Shown here piece by piece: positions 10,324 through 18,705 of a stretch of DNA of 64,000 nucleotides. The DNA comes from Streptococcus parasanguinis ATCC 15912 (lineage in GTDB: Bacteria > Bacillota > Bacilli > Lactobacillales > Streptococcaceae), in the NCBI RefSeq assembly GCF_000164675.2, contig NC_015678.1:1240001-1304000 (forward strand). The letters are read 5' to 3'. Below the pieces are notes generated by a model. That model made no database searches, was not told the DNA's origin, and was given only the letters and a program-made list of their open reading frames with translations. Made by a program: the position numbers and the translations under genes. Each line of letters opens with the position of its first letter. Positions within the stretch are counted from its first letter, which is position 1.

Positions 10324-10956
10324 CTATAACGTCTCCTGCAGAGCTTGAGCTAGGATGCGGTAACCAGCCACACTTAAATGAAGGCCATCTGTCGTATAGG
10401 CTTCTGCCAACTGCCCCTCTTCATCCAATAAAGACGAATACACATCGACATAGCTGACCTGGTGGTAGGCCTGGGCCAATTCTTGATAGGCCTGGTTGAG
10501 GGCTTGAATTTTTTCATTGGTCCGGATATAGACTTTTTGTTTGTAGCGCTCTCCTTGACTGACTGGTAGAACCGAGATCAGGTTGATGTTCGTCAGTGGA
10601 AAGTCACGCATGATCGCTTGTAAGACTGCTTCTACATTATCTAAGGTATCCTTTTGAGGAATTTCTTTTCCGATATCATTGGTCCCAATCAAAAGAAAGA
10701 TCTGATCCACCGCCGTTCCAAAGACATGGGCGTCTAGATGCTCACGAAGGAGAACCGTCTTATAGCCTCGCACTCCTCGATTGACCATGTGCTTGGGACT
10801 TTGTAATAGTTCATGAATGGGAAAATACTCTACGATGGAGTCTCCGATAAAGATCAAACCAGGCTCCTTCAGAGGGTCTTGATTGAGTTCCCGATAGGTT
10901 GTTATGATTTTTTCCTGCTCCTTTAAGAGCCAGTCTTCTAACAGTTGTACTGCCAT
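10324..10956 (-). CDS. SGNH/GDSL-family esterase or lipase
   Basis: 210 residues, no signal peptide, so cytoplasmic. All SGNH blocks are visible: FIGDSIVEYFP (catalytic Ser, block I), NRGVRGY (Gly, block II), LLIGTNDIGKE (Asn, block III) and DGLHLSVAGY (Asp and His, block V). It resembles the acylhydrolase/platelet-activating-factor acetylhydrolase-like group in streptococci; the substrate is not known. The ATG directly follows the TAG of the upstream HAD gene, with SD AAAGGA inside that gene, so the two are translationally linked. Confidence 0.9.
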   Translation of the reverse strand: MAVQLLEDWLLKEQEKIITTYRELNQDPLKEPGLIFIGDSIVEYFPIHELLQSPKHMVNRGVRGYKTVLLREHLDAHVFGTAVDQIFLLIGTNDIGKEIPQKDTLDNVEAVLQAIMRDFPLTNINLISVLPVSQGERYKQKVYIRTNEKIQALNQAYQELAQAYHQVSYVDVYSSLLDEEGQLAEAYTTDGLHLSVAGYRILAQALQETL

Positions 10957-11805
10957 CTAATTCTTTCCTTTCACTTGTTCCCAGGGGGTCAATCCTAGAT
11001 ACTCTTCGATCACCTGGTAGACACCACCTTCTTGATGGCTCGGCGCTAAGTGTTTGGCAACAGCCTTGACAGCTTCTTCTGCATTGGCCACAGCATAGGA
11101 GTGAGTAGCCATTTCAAGCATTTCGATGTCGTTTCCGCTATCCCCAAAGGCCATGACCTGGCTAGCATTAAGCTGCCACATTTCCATTAATTGAGCCAAT
11201 CCCCAAGCCTTGTGAATGCCTGCTTGTAAGAGATCCATGCTGCCAAAACCGCTCGAAACCGCCATGAGCTGATCTCCAAAAGCCCGCTGGACTTCTTGGC
11301 TCACTTGATCGAGACGATCCAAGCCAACCACCAAGCTCATTTTAAGCACCTGATCAAATAGATCTGCTGTCAATTCCGGAACAAACTTCATCCGCTTGTA
11401 CAAGGCTTCAATCACTTCCGGCTGCATGAATTTCTCAACTTCTGTAAAGACCGTGCCTTCCTTGACAAAGCCACCATTGACAGCTGAGACAACCAGCTGG
11501 TCTGAAATTTCTCGCCCCTTAAAATAAGCAAGAACCGCCTCTACAAGTTCTCGATCCCAGAATTTTCCTAGAATCATCTGGTCATCCTCAAAAATCCGAG
11601 CTCCATTGGCTACGACCAGAGTCACCCGTTTGACCAAAGGACCCAAGAGCTGGCGCATGCGATGAATTTCATTTCCCGTCGCAATGACAAAGCGAATCCC
11701 TTTTTGATCCAAGTGGTCCAACAGCCTTTCCAGACGCGGAAGATCCACCTCTCCTCGCTCATCTAATAAGGTCCCATCCATATCTGTTGCAATCAACTTA
11801 ATCAT
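10957..11805 (-). CDS. HAD-superfamily phosphatase, Cof type
   Basis: 282 residues from ATG 11805 (MIKLIATDMDGTLL); the longer in-frame extension to 11877 reads through non-conserved sequence. Motif I DMDGT carries the nucleophile and acid/base Asp, motif II is in VIATGNE, Lys of motif III is in the central region, and motif IV is GDSGNDIEML. The C2-type cap between motifs II and III suggests a small sugar- or nucleotide-phosphate substrate such as those of the YidA/Cof group. Pairs with the SGNH hydrolase. Confidence 0.9.
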   Translation of the reverse strand: MIKLIATDMDGTLLDERGEVDLPRLERLLDHLDQKGIRFVIATGNEIHRMRQLLGPLVKRVTLVVANGARIFEDDQMILGKFWDRELVEAVLAYFKGREISDQLVVSAVNGGFVKEGTVFTEVEKFMQPEVIEALYKRMKFVPELTADLFDQVLKMSLVVGLDRLDQVSQEVQRAFGDQLMAVSSGFGSMDLLQAGIHKAWGLAQLMEMWQLNASQVMAFGDSGNDIEMLEMATHSYAVANAEEAVKAVAKHLAPSHQEGGVYQVIEEYLGLTPWEQVKGKN

Positions 11806-11941
11806 ACAATCTAACCTTTTCCCTTTCAAAGGGTGTAAATTATCTGGTTCCATTATACCACAGATCAAGCAAGTCAAAACTGCCCGTGAAAACAGGTGGC
11901 TTCCTCTTGGGCTGAAAGTTGTTACTGATGGCCAAAGGATC

Positions 11942-12520
11942 TTATAAATATAAGCCCTTTTCTACACTTTCCTGAACCAACTCTTCCGTCAGTTTCCATA
12001 ACACTTTGGATTCACTTTTTATAAATTTTTTCTTTTCTAATACCATCTCTGAACGGATATGATCGGGATTATAATCGACCTCTGACACTTCCAAGTGATT
12101 GATCAGTGGTACCAATGCATCAATCACTCTTGCATATCTTGCCTCGGCACTCTGTCCTTTTTCAAACTCCAACCACGAATTTTTCATATTCACATATGTT
12201 GCTTCTGGAAGGAGGCTCATTGTTTTTTCTATAGATGCTAGCTCTCTATCATGAGCATGAAGCTTTTTTTCATCATCAAACACCCAAGTATCTCCAGCAT
12301 AAATCTCACCTAAATCATGGATCAGTAACAGAGACATGACCTTTTCCATATTCAATTTTTCAGGATAATAATCTTGCAGAACCATCGCAGCGATCGCACC
12401 CTGCCAAGAATGCTCGGCACTATTTTCAAACCGTCCATCAAGAGTTCTATTAAACCTTGTTACTGACTTTAATTTCTCGATTTCTTTAATAAATTCAACT
12501 GTCTGATTCAAATCACTCAT
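11942..12520 (-). CDS. HD-domain hydrolase, YfbR/HDDC2-like
   Basis: 192 residues from ATG 12520 (MSDLNQTVEF), chosen because GGGAGG precedes it; upstream in-frame ATGs (to 12580) lack a good site. The metal-binding HD signature is split as SAEHSW (His), LLIHDLGEIYAGD (His-Asp) and a distal Asp in RVIDALVP. This arrangement is that of 5'-deoxynucleotidases of the YfbR/HDDC2 group, which trim dNMPs. The precise substrate is inferred from the fold only. Confidence 0.85.
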   Translation of the reverse strand: MSDLNQTVEFIKEIEKLKSVTRFNRTLDGRFENSAEHSWQGAIAAMVLQDYYPEKLNMEKVMSLLLIHDLGEIYAGDTWVFDDEKKLHAHDRELASIEKTMSLLPEATYVNMKNSWLEFEKGQSAEARYARVIDALVPLINHLEVSEVDYNPDHIRSEMVLEKKKFIKSESKVLWKLTEELVQESVEKGLYL

Positions 12521-12644
12521 GACGACTCCAACCTCCCTATTCGAAATTACGACTATCATACCAAAAATCAGGTTTTCCATAAATGAATTCCCGTATTTGC
12601 AAAAGAAAAGGAAAATAATTCAGATTGGATACAAAATCATCTTA

Positions 12645-12780
12645 GAAACTTTCCGTTGTGAGAAAAGTGCCTGAAACAATAACGTTTCAGGCACTCGGAA
12701 TTATTGAGACCTTAGGCTCAATAATTAGTCATGGAACTTCTTAGAAGTTCGCTGACGTCGTACTCACCTAAGGAAAGTTT
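12645..12780 (+). repeat. Structured intergenic repeat (GAAACTTTCC family), copy 2
   Basis: Same fold as copy 1. Hairpin 1 has the stem GTGCCTGAAAC. Hairpin 2 has a different 10-bp stem (12699-12708 with 12717-12726, AATTATTGAG/CTCAATAATT) around an unchanged ACCTTAGG loop. Hairpin 3 is GAACTTCTTAGAAGTTC. The outer stem is conserved. It occupies most of the 309-base gap between the HD gene and the DUF554 gene. Confidence 0.85.
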
Positions 12781-12829
12781 TTAATATGACTTTGTCTTAA
12801 ATCTGAAACTACTGCTTAGCTTCTATTTT

Positions 12830-13546
12830 TCACCCAACAAAGGCCCAAATAATGGCAATCAGCACTGCCGGAAGGAGATTGGCGACCTTGATTCGTTTGC
12901 CCCAAATGAGGTTGATCCCTACACAGAGAATGAGGCTGGAGCCAACTAGGGACAGATTCGAAAGGGCTTGTGGAGTCATGATCGGTGCGATCAAATTGGC
13001 CAACAGCGTGATCAAACCTTGAAGGATCACAAGTGGTACCACTGCAAAGATCGCTCCCTTTCCTTTTGAAACGGTCAAGACCAAAACGATAACCATATCG
13101 AGAATAGCCTTGGCCAACAAGGTCGAGGTGTCGCCTGTCAGGCCATCCTGGACGGCTCCGACCACCGCCATAGCCCCAATACAAATGGTCAAGGCCGTGG
13201 TCATAAAGGCATCAACAAAGCTGGTATCGCCTTGGTTGCCCGTCTTTTCCTTCAGCCAGGTTCCCAAGCGCTCAAAGCCTTCCTCAATCTTCAAGAGTTC
13301 CCCGATAACGGTCCCGATCACTAGACTCAGAATCAACATCATACTGCCGTGACTTTCTACATGACTTCCATGCACCACCAGCATCTTTTCCAAGGTCCCT
13401 GCGATGCCCAAGACAAAAACAGCAACTCCTGTCACTTTCAGAAGGGTCTCATGAAAATCTTCTGACAAACGTTGACCGATGAGCAATCCTAAAAGCCCAC
13501 CAAATACGACCCCTAAGGCATTATAGAAGGTCCCCAAACCGATCAT
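12830..13546 (-). CDS. DUF554 family membrane protein
   Basis: 238 residues, about seven hydrophobic segments, rich in Gly. The N-terminus MIGLGTFYNALGVVFGGLLGLLIG and the TALTICIGAMAVVGAVQDGL segment are characteristic of the DUF554 (YdfK-like) family. Function in the family is unknown; it is presumed a cytoplasmic-membrane transporter or channel. It lies 22 bases downstream of the MutS-like gene on the same strand, so it probably shares a transcript with it and the CapA gene. Confidence 0.85.
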   Translation of the reverse strand: MIGLGTFYNALGVVFGGLLGLLIGQRLSEDFHETLLKVTGVAVFVLGIAGTLEKMLVVHGSHVESHGSMMLILSLVIGTVIGELLKIEEGFERLGTWLKEKTGNQGDTSFVDAFMTTALTICIGAMAVVGAVQDGLTGDTSTLLAKAILDMVIVLVLTVSKGKGAIFAVVPLVILQGLITLLANLIAPIMTPQALSNLSLVGSSLILCVGINLIWGKRIKVANLLPAVLIAIIWAFVG

Positions 13547-13568
13547 TTACAAACTCCTTCGTTCATTT

Positions 13569-15233
13569 TTATTCTTTTTCAATTTCTTTCAAAGACCAGT
13601 GCCCCGTCTCTTCATACTGGTCAATCAAGTCCTTGGCTGTTTGCGTAATCTCCTCTGGATAATGCAGGCTTTCTAGTGTATTGACCGCATTCTTGGTCAC
13701 GGCTGACCCTGGCTTGATCTGGTAGTCAAAGACGATCTTGCCATCCACATAGCGACTGTCAAAATGGTAATTATCATTGACTTCACCGGAGGCCGCGACC
13801 AGCTCAATATCATGGCTGGAAATCATGTAGAGACAGTTTTGGGCAGCCAACCAGCGGACAATTCCAAGGCCTGATCCGATCCGCTCGATGGTATTGGTCC
13901 CCTTAAAGAGCTCGTCAATAAAGAAATAGTGAAAACCAGGCTCGTTCAAATGCTGAATCATACGCAAAATAGCTTTACTTTCAGTGATAAAGTAGCTATC
14001 TCCAACTTCAATATCATCGCTTACATCCATAGCCGTTAGGACATGACCGTAAGGCAGGGCCAAGCTTTCTCCATAGGCAAAGCCCAGCCCTTGAGCCAGA
14101 ATAGCATTGATAGCGACGGTCTTCAAATAGGTCGATTTCCCAGACGCATTGTCCCCACTGATGACCATATTTTTTTGAAAATGCACATCATTTGCAATCG
14201 GATTGGACAGCAAGGGATGATAGAGCGTCTCACCTTCAATTCCACCCGTCTCTGTAAAGACTGGCTGACAGACCACTTCTAGATCCCGCTTATGGCGCAA
14301 GAGACTAATAGCAACTTCCATCTCCCCTAGCAGATCCAGAAGCTTCTGGGCCTCTTTTTGATGAGCTTTCACCTGATTGTAAATATAAACCTGAGCGATC
14401 TGCGGGAGTAAAAAGAGGACATTGAGGTAGAGGAGAATAATTTCCATCTCAGAGGTCCCCGTTGGACTCTGCAAAACACTGGCAAGGATCCGCGTTTTCT
14501 TAAAGGGTTTGACTGCCTGCTTGAGCTCTTCTTGTTGTGGCAAGGCTAGATGGCTCAAGCGTTCTGCCGAAGCAAAGATGCGGACCAGATAACTAACATT
14601 GTCCAGACGGATTTTATTGGACCAATTGCGCAAACTTGAAAAGACGATATTAAAGACCACACTGATCACCAAGAGGGTAATCGCCCCAACTGGCTCAAAG
14701 GGAATGGCAAAGAGACAGAGGATTGGAAGACAGGCCAAGGCTATATAGAGGGGCAAACCTGCATAATGCTTGCCAGGATTTGCGACAATGCTACGCGCCA
14801 TGTTGTGGTTCTTCTTGCCCAGTTGGTTGAAAATGACCTGGACCTTGAGGCGCAAATCAGGATGCTCTTCAAAGAAGGCTTCTAAGTCATGAAGCTGGTC
14901 CTGAGGCTGGAATTCCAGCAGGCGCATTTTTTGATAGAGAGCTTCTGCTCCAAGGCTCGATTGGGTATAGTTGAGCTGATCAAAAACCGCATCCAAAGCC
15001 AAATCATGCCAAGTCTGATCATCCACTTGGCTATCGATCGTCCTTCCCTTAGCTGGATAAGCCAGACTGTCTATCAAACTTTCTTCTGTGTCTTTCTTGC
15101 GAAAGAAAGGCGCTCCATCCCAAGCTTTTTTCAGCTTTTGCTTGAGGCGGATAGCCGTCAGAAATTTGGTTGCCCAAATTACCACCATCAATCCTAGAAT
15201 CCCAAGCGGAATCCAGTTCACATTTCCTTCCAT
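13569..15233 (-). CDS. MutS-like ATPase with N-terminal and central membrane segments
   Basis: 554 residues. The C-terminal third is a MutS domain V ABC-type ATPase: Walker A SGDNASGKSTYLKT, Walker B FFIDELFKGT, and a switch His in SSHDIELV. The lever/clamp region is shortened, and mismatch-recognition domain I is absent. A hydrophobic N-terminus (residues 5-22) and two adjacent membrane helices around residues 175-215 indicate attachment to the membrane, unlike true MutS. A MutS-related family in Firmicutes shows this layout; its role is not established. Separated by 3 bases from the upstream CapA gene. Confidence 0.85.
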   Translation of the reverse strand: MEGNVNWIPLGILGLMVVIWATKFLTAIRLKQKLKKAWDGAPFFRKKDTEESLIDSLAYPAKGRTIDSQVDDQTWHDLALDAVFDQLNYTQSSLGAEALYQKMRLLEFQPQDQLHDLEAFFEEHPDLRLKVQVIFNQLGKKNHNMARSIVANPGKHYAGLPLYIALACLPILCLFAIPFEPVGAITLLVISVVFNIVFSSLRNWSNKIRLDNVSYLVRIFASAERLSHLALPQQEELKQAVKPFKKTRILASVLQSPTGTSEMEIILLYLNVLFLLPQIAQVYIYNQVKAHQKEAQKLLDLLGEMEVAISLLRHKRDLEVVCQPVFTETGGIEGETLYHPLLSNPIANDVHFQKNMVISGDNASGKSTYLKTVAINAILAQGLGFAYGESLALPYGHVLTAMDVSDDIEVGDSYFITESKAILRMIQHLNEPGFHYFFIDELFKGTNTIERIGSGLGIVRWLAAQNCLYMISSHDIELVAASGEVNDNYHFDSRYVDGKIVFDYQIKPGSAVTKNAVNTLESLHYPEEITQTAKDLIDQYEETGHWSLKEIEKE

Positions 15234-15236
15234 GTT

Positions 15237-16580
15237 CTATTCCTTTCCACTCTGAGGCCAGTCCAAGTGAACATGTTCCTTCATTTCTCGGTAAGCCGCG
15301 TCCACTCTCTCCTTGGTCTCCTCATCTAGCTTGTCGCGGTATTTGCCACCTTGAATAAAATCTTCCAAAATATAGGTCTGGTACTTGTACAACTCATAGC
15401 CTTCAGGAGAATAGGTCCCCTTCGGAGTTCGACTAACCCAGGTTGGATGAGCAGTAGCTGTCTTAATCTTTGTCTTGCGGCCGACCTTTTCGATGGTCAC
15501 ATCCATCAAGACTCCTCGCTCTGTCCACTGGGCAGTCTCCACGTCTCCCATGGTTTCCAGACGCTGATTAGAAAGGAAATTCCCCATCGAGTAGATGATG
15601 AGCTTGTTTTGACCATCTTTATTGACCACTTCAGCAGGCTCTACAACATGGGGATGCCCGCCAAAGACAATATCAGCTCCCCATGAAATCATCTTATGGT
15701 AGAGCTCTTTTTGCTCTTCTGTCGGCTCCAACTGGTACTCGATTCCCATCTGGGGCATGACAATAGTAATATCGGCCTCTTGCTCTGCCTTTTGGATCTC
15801 CGCCTTCATCCGCTCTTCATCCAGATCAGACAAGACATCTGCTTGCTCTTCTGGAGTAAGGGTCGTTTCCATTCCATTAAATCCATAAGCGTAGGCTAGA
15901 ATGGCAATCTTGATGCCATTCACTTCCTTGATCACCAAGGGGGCCTGGCCTCTCTTTTTATGCGTGTAGACACCGACAGGTGTGATACCTGCATCTTCAA
16001 AGGCCTTGGCTGTCGAATAGACCCCTTCTAGACCTGAATCCAGGATGTGGTTGTGTCCCAAATCCATGACATCATAACCAGCATCCTTGATGGCTGGTAC
16101 GACTTCGCTCGGCGCATTAAAGAGGGGGTAACCTGACAAATAGTAATTCGGGTTAATAGTTCCTTCAAAATCACCCAAGGCTAGATCCGCTTTTTGTAGC
16201 CAGGGTTTGACATACTCATAATTTTCATGAAAATCATAGCTCCCATCTTCTTTTTGCGCGCTCATATAGACCAAATCATGGTAGAGCTGGTCTCCATTGG
16301 CCATGATCCGAGCTGTATGAGGAATCTGATCAGCCGGTGTTTTTGCCTTGTACACTACTTCTGGCCGTTCAGTTGCGGTGATCGGAAAACCTTGGAACTT
16401 TTGTACCCACAAGATGGCATTGGCCACGATGAAAACAACAGACAAGAGCACATAGACAAACTGTTCATTGGTCAGATAAATCTTTGAAAAGAGACGATCA
16501 AAAGCCCAGTCAAAGGCTGCCGATAGCTCTTTTCCTATTGTTTTGATGGTCCCTTTCACACTCTCCCACTTCTCTAACAT
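15237..16580 (-). CDS. CapA/PgsA-like metallophosphatase-fold membrane protein
   Basis: 447 residues from ATG 16580 (MLEKWESVKG), preceded by AAGAGGTAGGA; the in-frame extension to 16709 runs into a repeat hairpin and is rejected. One N-terminal membrane helix (about 40-60), then an extracytoplasmic PGA_cap domain with metal-site motifs LGDFEGTINP, DLGHNHILDSG, GGHPHVVEP and SMGNFLSNQ. Relatives include the poly-gamma-glutamate synthesis protein CapA/PgsA. No other capB/capC genes are nearby, so polyglutamate synthesis is doubtful; a cell-surface phosphoesterase role is possible. Confidence 0.87.
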   Translation of the reverse strand: MLEKWESVKGTIKTIGKELSAAFDWAFDRLFSKIYLTNEQFVYVLLSVVFIVANAILWVQKFQGFPITATERPEVVYKAKTPADQIPHTARIMANGDQLYHDLVYMSAQKEDGSYDFHENYEYVKPWLQKADLALGDFEGTINPNYYLSGYPLFNAPSEVVPAIKDAGYDVMDLGHNHILDSGLEGVYSTAKAFEDAGITPVGVYTHKKRGQAPLVIKEVNGIKIAILAYAYGFNGMETTLTPEEQADVLSDLDEERMKAEIQKAEQEADITIVMPQMGIEYQLEPTEEQKELYHKMISWGADIVFGGHPHVVEPAEVVNKDGQNKLIIYSMGNFLSNQRLETMGDVETAQWTERGVLMDVTIEKVGRKTKIKTATAHPTWVSRTPKGTYSPEGYELYKYQTYILEDFIQGGKYRDKLDEETKERVDAAYREMKEHVHLDWPQSGKE

Positions 16581-16687
16581 TCCTACCTCTTCTTCGTACC
16601 TAGTTTCTCCAATGATCCACCAACAGATTGAGCTGTCATTGAAATACTTTCTCTTCATTGTATCACAATTTTTAAGAAGAGAAAAAA

Positions 16688-16740
16688 GAGAGCAGGACAG
16701 AAGCGCCATTGTTTAGAAACGCTTCATCGTCCTGCTCTTG
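16688..16740. repeat. GCAGGAC-type hairpin of the modular repeat set
   Basis: Arms GAGAGCAGGAC and GTCCTGCTCTT flank an internal GAAGCG...CGCTTC stem. The bases that follow (GCACAGTTGA) match the sequence after the first hairpin of the 175-bp repeats, so this is a truncated, diverged relative. It lies upstream of the CapA start and may also end transcription from msrAB. Confidence 0.7.
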
Positions 16741-16773
16741 CACAGTTGATTGATTCATATAAATGGTCGCAAA

Positions 16774-16976
16774 TCACTTCTTATCGTTTGATTTGGACAA
16801 GCTAATCGCAACCATGACAAGACTTAGGAAAAAGCCGAAAGCAACCCTTTTGTCGTCCGATTCATAAAAGGTTGATGAAATACAAAATGATTATAGGCAG
16901 TAAATCCTAATCCAATTAGAGTCACCATAGCTGAAAGCGCAAAAACTATTCGCCATAAATTTCTATTTTTCATCAT
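16774..16976 (-). pseudogene. Small two-helix membrane protein, broken by a one-base frameshift
   Basis: From ATG 16976/16973 with GGAG just upstream, the frame reads a helix (NLWRIVFALSAMVTLIGLG), then FVFHQP, then hits a stop after 13 out-of-phase residues. Adding one T to the T4 run at 16866-16869 restores FYESDDKRVAFGFFLSLVMV and a basic end SNDKK at a TGA (16774-16776). The restored product would have about 67 residues, two membrane helices and a short loop. Either a decayed gene or a homopolymer sequencing error. Lies 34 bases after msrAB. Function unknown. Confidence 0.6.
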
Positions 16977-17010
16977 AAACTCCGTTTTTTGATCTGCGAG
17001 AAAGCCCCTC

Positions 17011-17946
17011 TTATTTCAAAGCTTTTAACAAATAACCATAGCCTTCTTGCTCCATTTCCTCTTTTGGAATAAAGCGCAGAGAGGCCGAATTGATACAATA
17101 GCGAAGACCTCCTTGGTCTTTTGGTCCATCGGTGAAGACATGGCCGAGATGGGCATTGCCTGAGCGGGAACGAACTTCGATCCGCTCCATCCCGTGGCTA
17201 TGATCTTGGTAATAGTGGACAACATCTTTGGCAATGGGACGAGAGAAACTTGGCCATCCACAGCCAGAAGCAAACTTATCCTTGGCAAAAAAGAGAGGTT
17301 CCCCCGTCGTAATATCCACATAAATCCCCTCTTCAAAGGTCAGATCATAGGCATTGTGGAAAGGACGTTCTGTCGCGCTTTCTTGAGTGACTTGGTACTG
17401 CTCTGCTGTCAGTTTCGCCTTTAGGATTTCTTGATCTGGCTTCTGATAAGCTGCTGGATCAATCAAGGGCTGCTCAGCATCTGTCACATCGATATGGCAA
17501 TAGCCTCCAGGATTCTTCTTGAGGTAGTCTTGGTGGTAGTCCTCAGCTAGGATGTAGTGGCGCAAAGGTTCTAGTTCAACCGCTATTTTGTTGCCCAGTT
17601 GCTTCTCTTCTTCCGCAAACACTTGGGCGATCACCTCACGGTCTGCCTCGTCTGTATAATAGACACCGGTCCGGTACTGGCGTCCTCGATCATTTCCTTG
17701 CTTGTTAATGGACAAGGGATCGATCACCCGGAAATAGTAGAGCAGAATCGCTCGTAGGGTGATTTTATCTGGATCGTAAATGACCTGAACGGTCTCTGCA
17801 TGATCCGTTTCCTTGATCAGTTGGTAATTGGTCGTTTCTACCTGGCCATTGGCATAGCCCACCGTCGTCTCTTCTACACCCGGGATCCGTGAAAAATATT
17901 CCTCTAAGCCCCAAAAACAGCCACCTGCTAGATAAATCTCTGCCAT
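17011..17946 (-). CDS. msrAB: Bifunctional methionine sulfoxide reductase A/B
   Basis: 311 residues from ATG 17946 ([13 protein letters not shown]), with GAGG upstream; the longer in-frame start at 17991 adds no conserved sequence. The N-terminal MsrA domain has its catalytic Cys in GGCFWG. The C-terminal MsrB domain has [21 protein letters not shown] and its catalytic Cys in [11 protein letters not shown]. It reduces both S and R sulfoxides of methionine and repairs oxidised proteins. No signal peptide or thioredoxin-like domain is present, so it is the cytoplasmic form. Useful beside an H2O2-generating SpxB. Confidence 0.95.
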   Translation of the reverse strand: MAEIYLAGGCFWGLEEYFSRIPGVEETTVGYANGQVETTNYQLIKETDHAETVQVIYDPDKITLRAILLYYFRVIDPLSINKQGNDRGRQYRTGVYYTDEADREVIAQVFAEEEKQLGNKIAVELEPLRHYILAEDYHQDYLKKNPGGYCHIDVTDAEQPLIDPAAYQKPDQEILKAKLTAEQYQVTQESATERPFHNAYDLTFEEGIYVDITTGEPLFFAKDKFASGCGWPSFSRPIAKDVVHYYQDHSHGMERIEVRSRSGNAHLGHVFTDGPKDQGGLRYCINSASLRFIPKEEMEQEGYGYLLKALK

Positions 17947-18049
17947 CTTTTTTCCTCGCTTCCTGCATTCCCCACAAGGAACGCTTGACATCTATTAGCT
18001 CCATCATAATCCAAGAGCCTCAGATTTTCAAGGATTCTGCATCAAAAAT

Positions 18050-18074
18050 CCCTTCTACTATACTAGTAAAAGGG
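18050..18074 (-). terminator. Terminator between the small-ORF unit and msrAB
   Basis: CCCTTTTACTA and TAGTAGAAGGG pair (one G-T) on the minus strand, followed by ATTTTTG. It lies 16 bases after the 28-codon ORF. Confidence 0.7.
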
Positions 18075-18090
18075 ATAAAGGCATTCCCAC

Positions 18091-18177
18091 TTATTTTTCA
18101 AATAAGAAAAAGAGCGAGTAATAAAAATTCCAAAACGATAGGGTTAACTGATGTAGAAAATCATGAAGGACTACCAT
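18091..18177 (-). CDS. Possible 28-residue hydrophobic peptide
   Basis: MVVLHDFLHQLTLSFWNFYY... to ...FEK, 28 residues, aromatic and hydrophobic, with a single acidic/basic tail. An excellent ribosome site (AGGAGGTG, eight bases before ATG) and a terminator 16 bases after the stop argue that it is translated. It starts 48 bases after the 109-residue unknown gene on the same strand, so it may be the second cistron. Size and hydrophobicity resemble small membrane peptides or type I toxins, but no family was recognised. Confidence 0.4.
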   Translation of the reverse strand: MVVLHDFLHQLTLSFWNFYYSLFFLFEK

Positions 18178-18225
18178 GACCAACACCTCCTCTGAATATC
18201 TGTGGACAAACTCAAGGCACATCAA

Positions 18226-18555
18226 CTACAAAACCACCGTCGGTCCATAGACCTGTAACTGAGGCTTCACAACCTCGTAATGCCAGTGATCATAAGCTCG
18301 CCAAGCTTGAAAGGCCTCTTCGTTCAAAGCTAGCCCACCCAGACCAATCAATAAACTGGCGGTCTGATAAAACTTTTCCAACTCAATCAACAGACGATTG
18401 TCAACCCGCCTAGCCTTTCGTAAACCTTTCAACATCTGATCTAGATTTTCTCGAAATCGAAGGGCATCTGGACTGGGGGTGAATCCTTTAGAAAAGGCTG
18501 TTTGAAGAAGGATGATCGTCGTCCTTGCCTCTTGAATCACGTCCCTTTCTTCCAT
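18226..18555 (-). CDS. Uncharacterised 109-residue helical protein
   Basis: From ATG 18555 (MEERDVIQEART), preceded by AGGAAGGTGA; a TACAAT -10-like element just upstream would place the transcript start after the alternative ATG at 18582. Predicted largely alpha-helical, no membrane segment or signal peptide, with a Trp/His/Tyr-rich end (AYDHWHYEVVKPQL). Its size and helical character resemble small immunity or bundle proteins, but no motif allows assignment. Followed by the 28-residue peptide ORF. Confidence 0.7.
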   Translation of the reverse strand: MEERDVIQEARTTIILLQTAFSKGFTPSPDALRFRENLDQMLKGLRKARRVDNRLLIELEKFYQTASLLIGLGGLALNEEAFQAWRAYDHWHYEVVKPQLQVYGPTVVL

Positions 18556-18660
18556 ATAAATCACCTTCCTTTTCACCTCCATTGTACACCTTTTTCTCTC
18601 TATAAAAATGGATAATTCCTAAAACTAGGAACAGAATGATCTCTCTTGATAAGAAACCAT

Positions 18661-18688
18661 AAAAAAATCCCCAAGTTTCCACTTGAGG
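18661..18688 (-). terminator. pyrDA terminator
   Basis: CCTCAAGT/ACTTGGGG stem (18681-18688 with 18669-18676) followed on the minus strand by ATTTTTTT, 17 bases past the stop codon. Confidence 0.8.
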
Positions 18689-18705
18689 AAGTTCTTTTCG
18701 AAAGA

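Noticed and set aside
12816..13184. 122-codon frame overlapping the DUF554 gene
   Set aside because: Wrong frame within a gene with clear membrane-protein pattern; no start signal.
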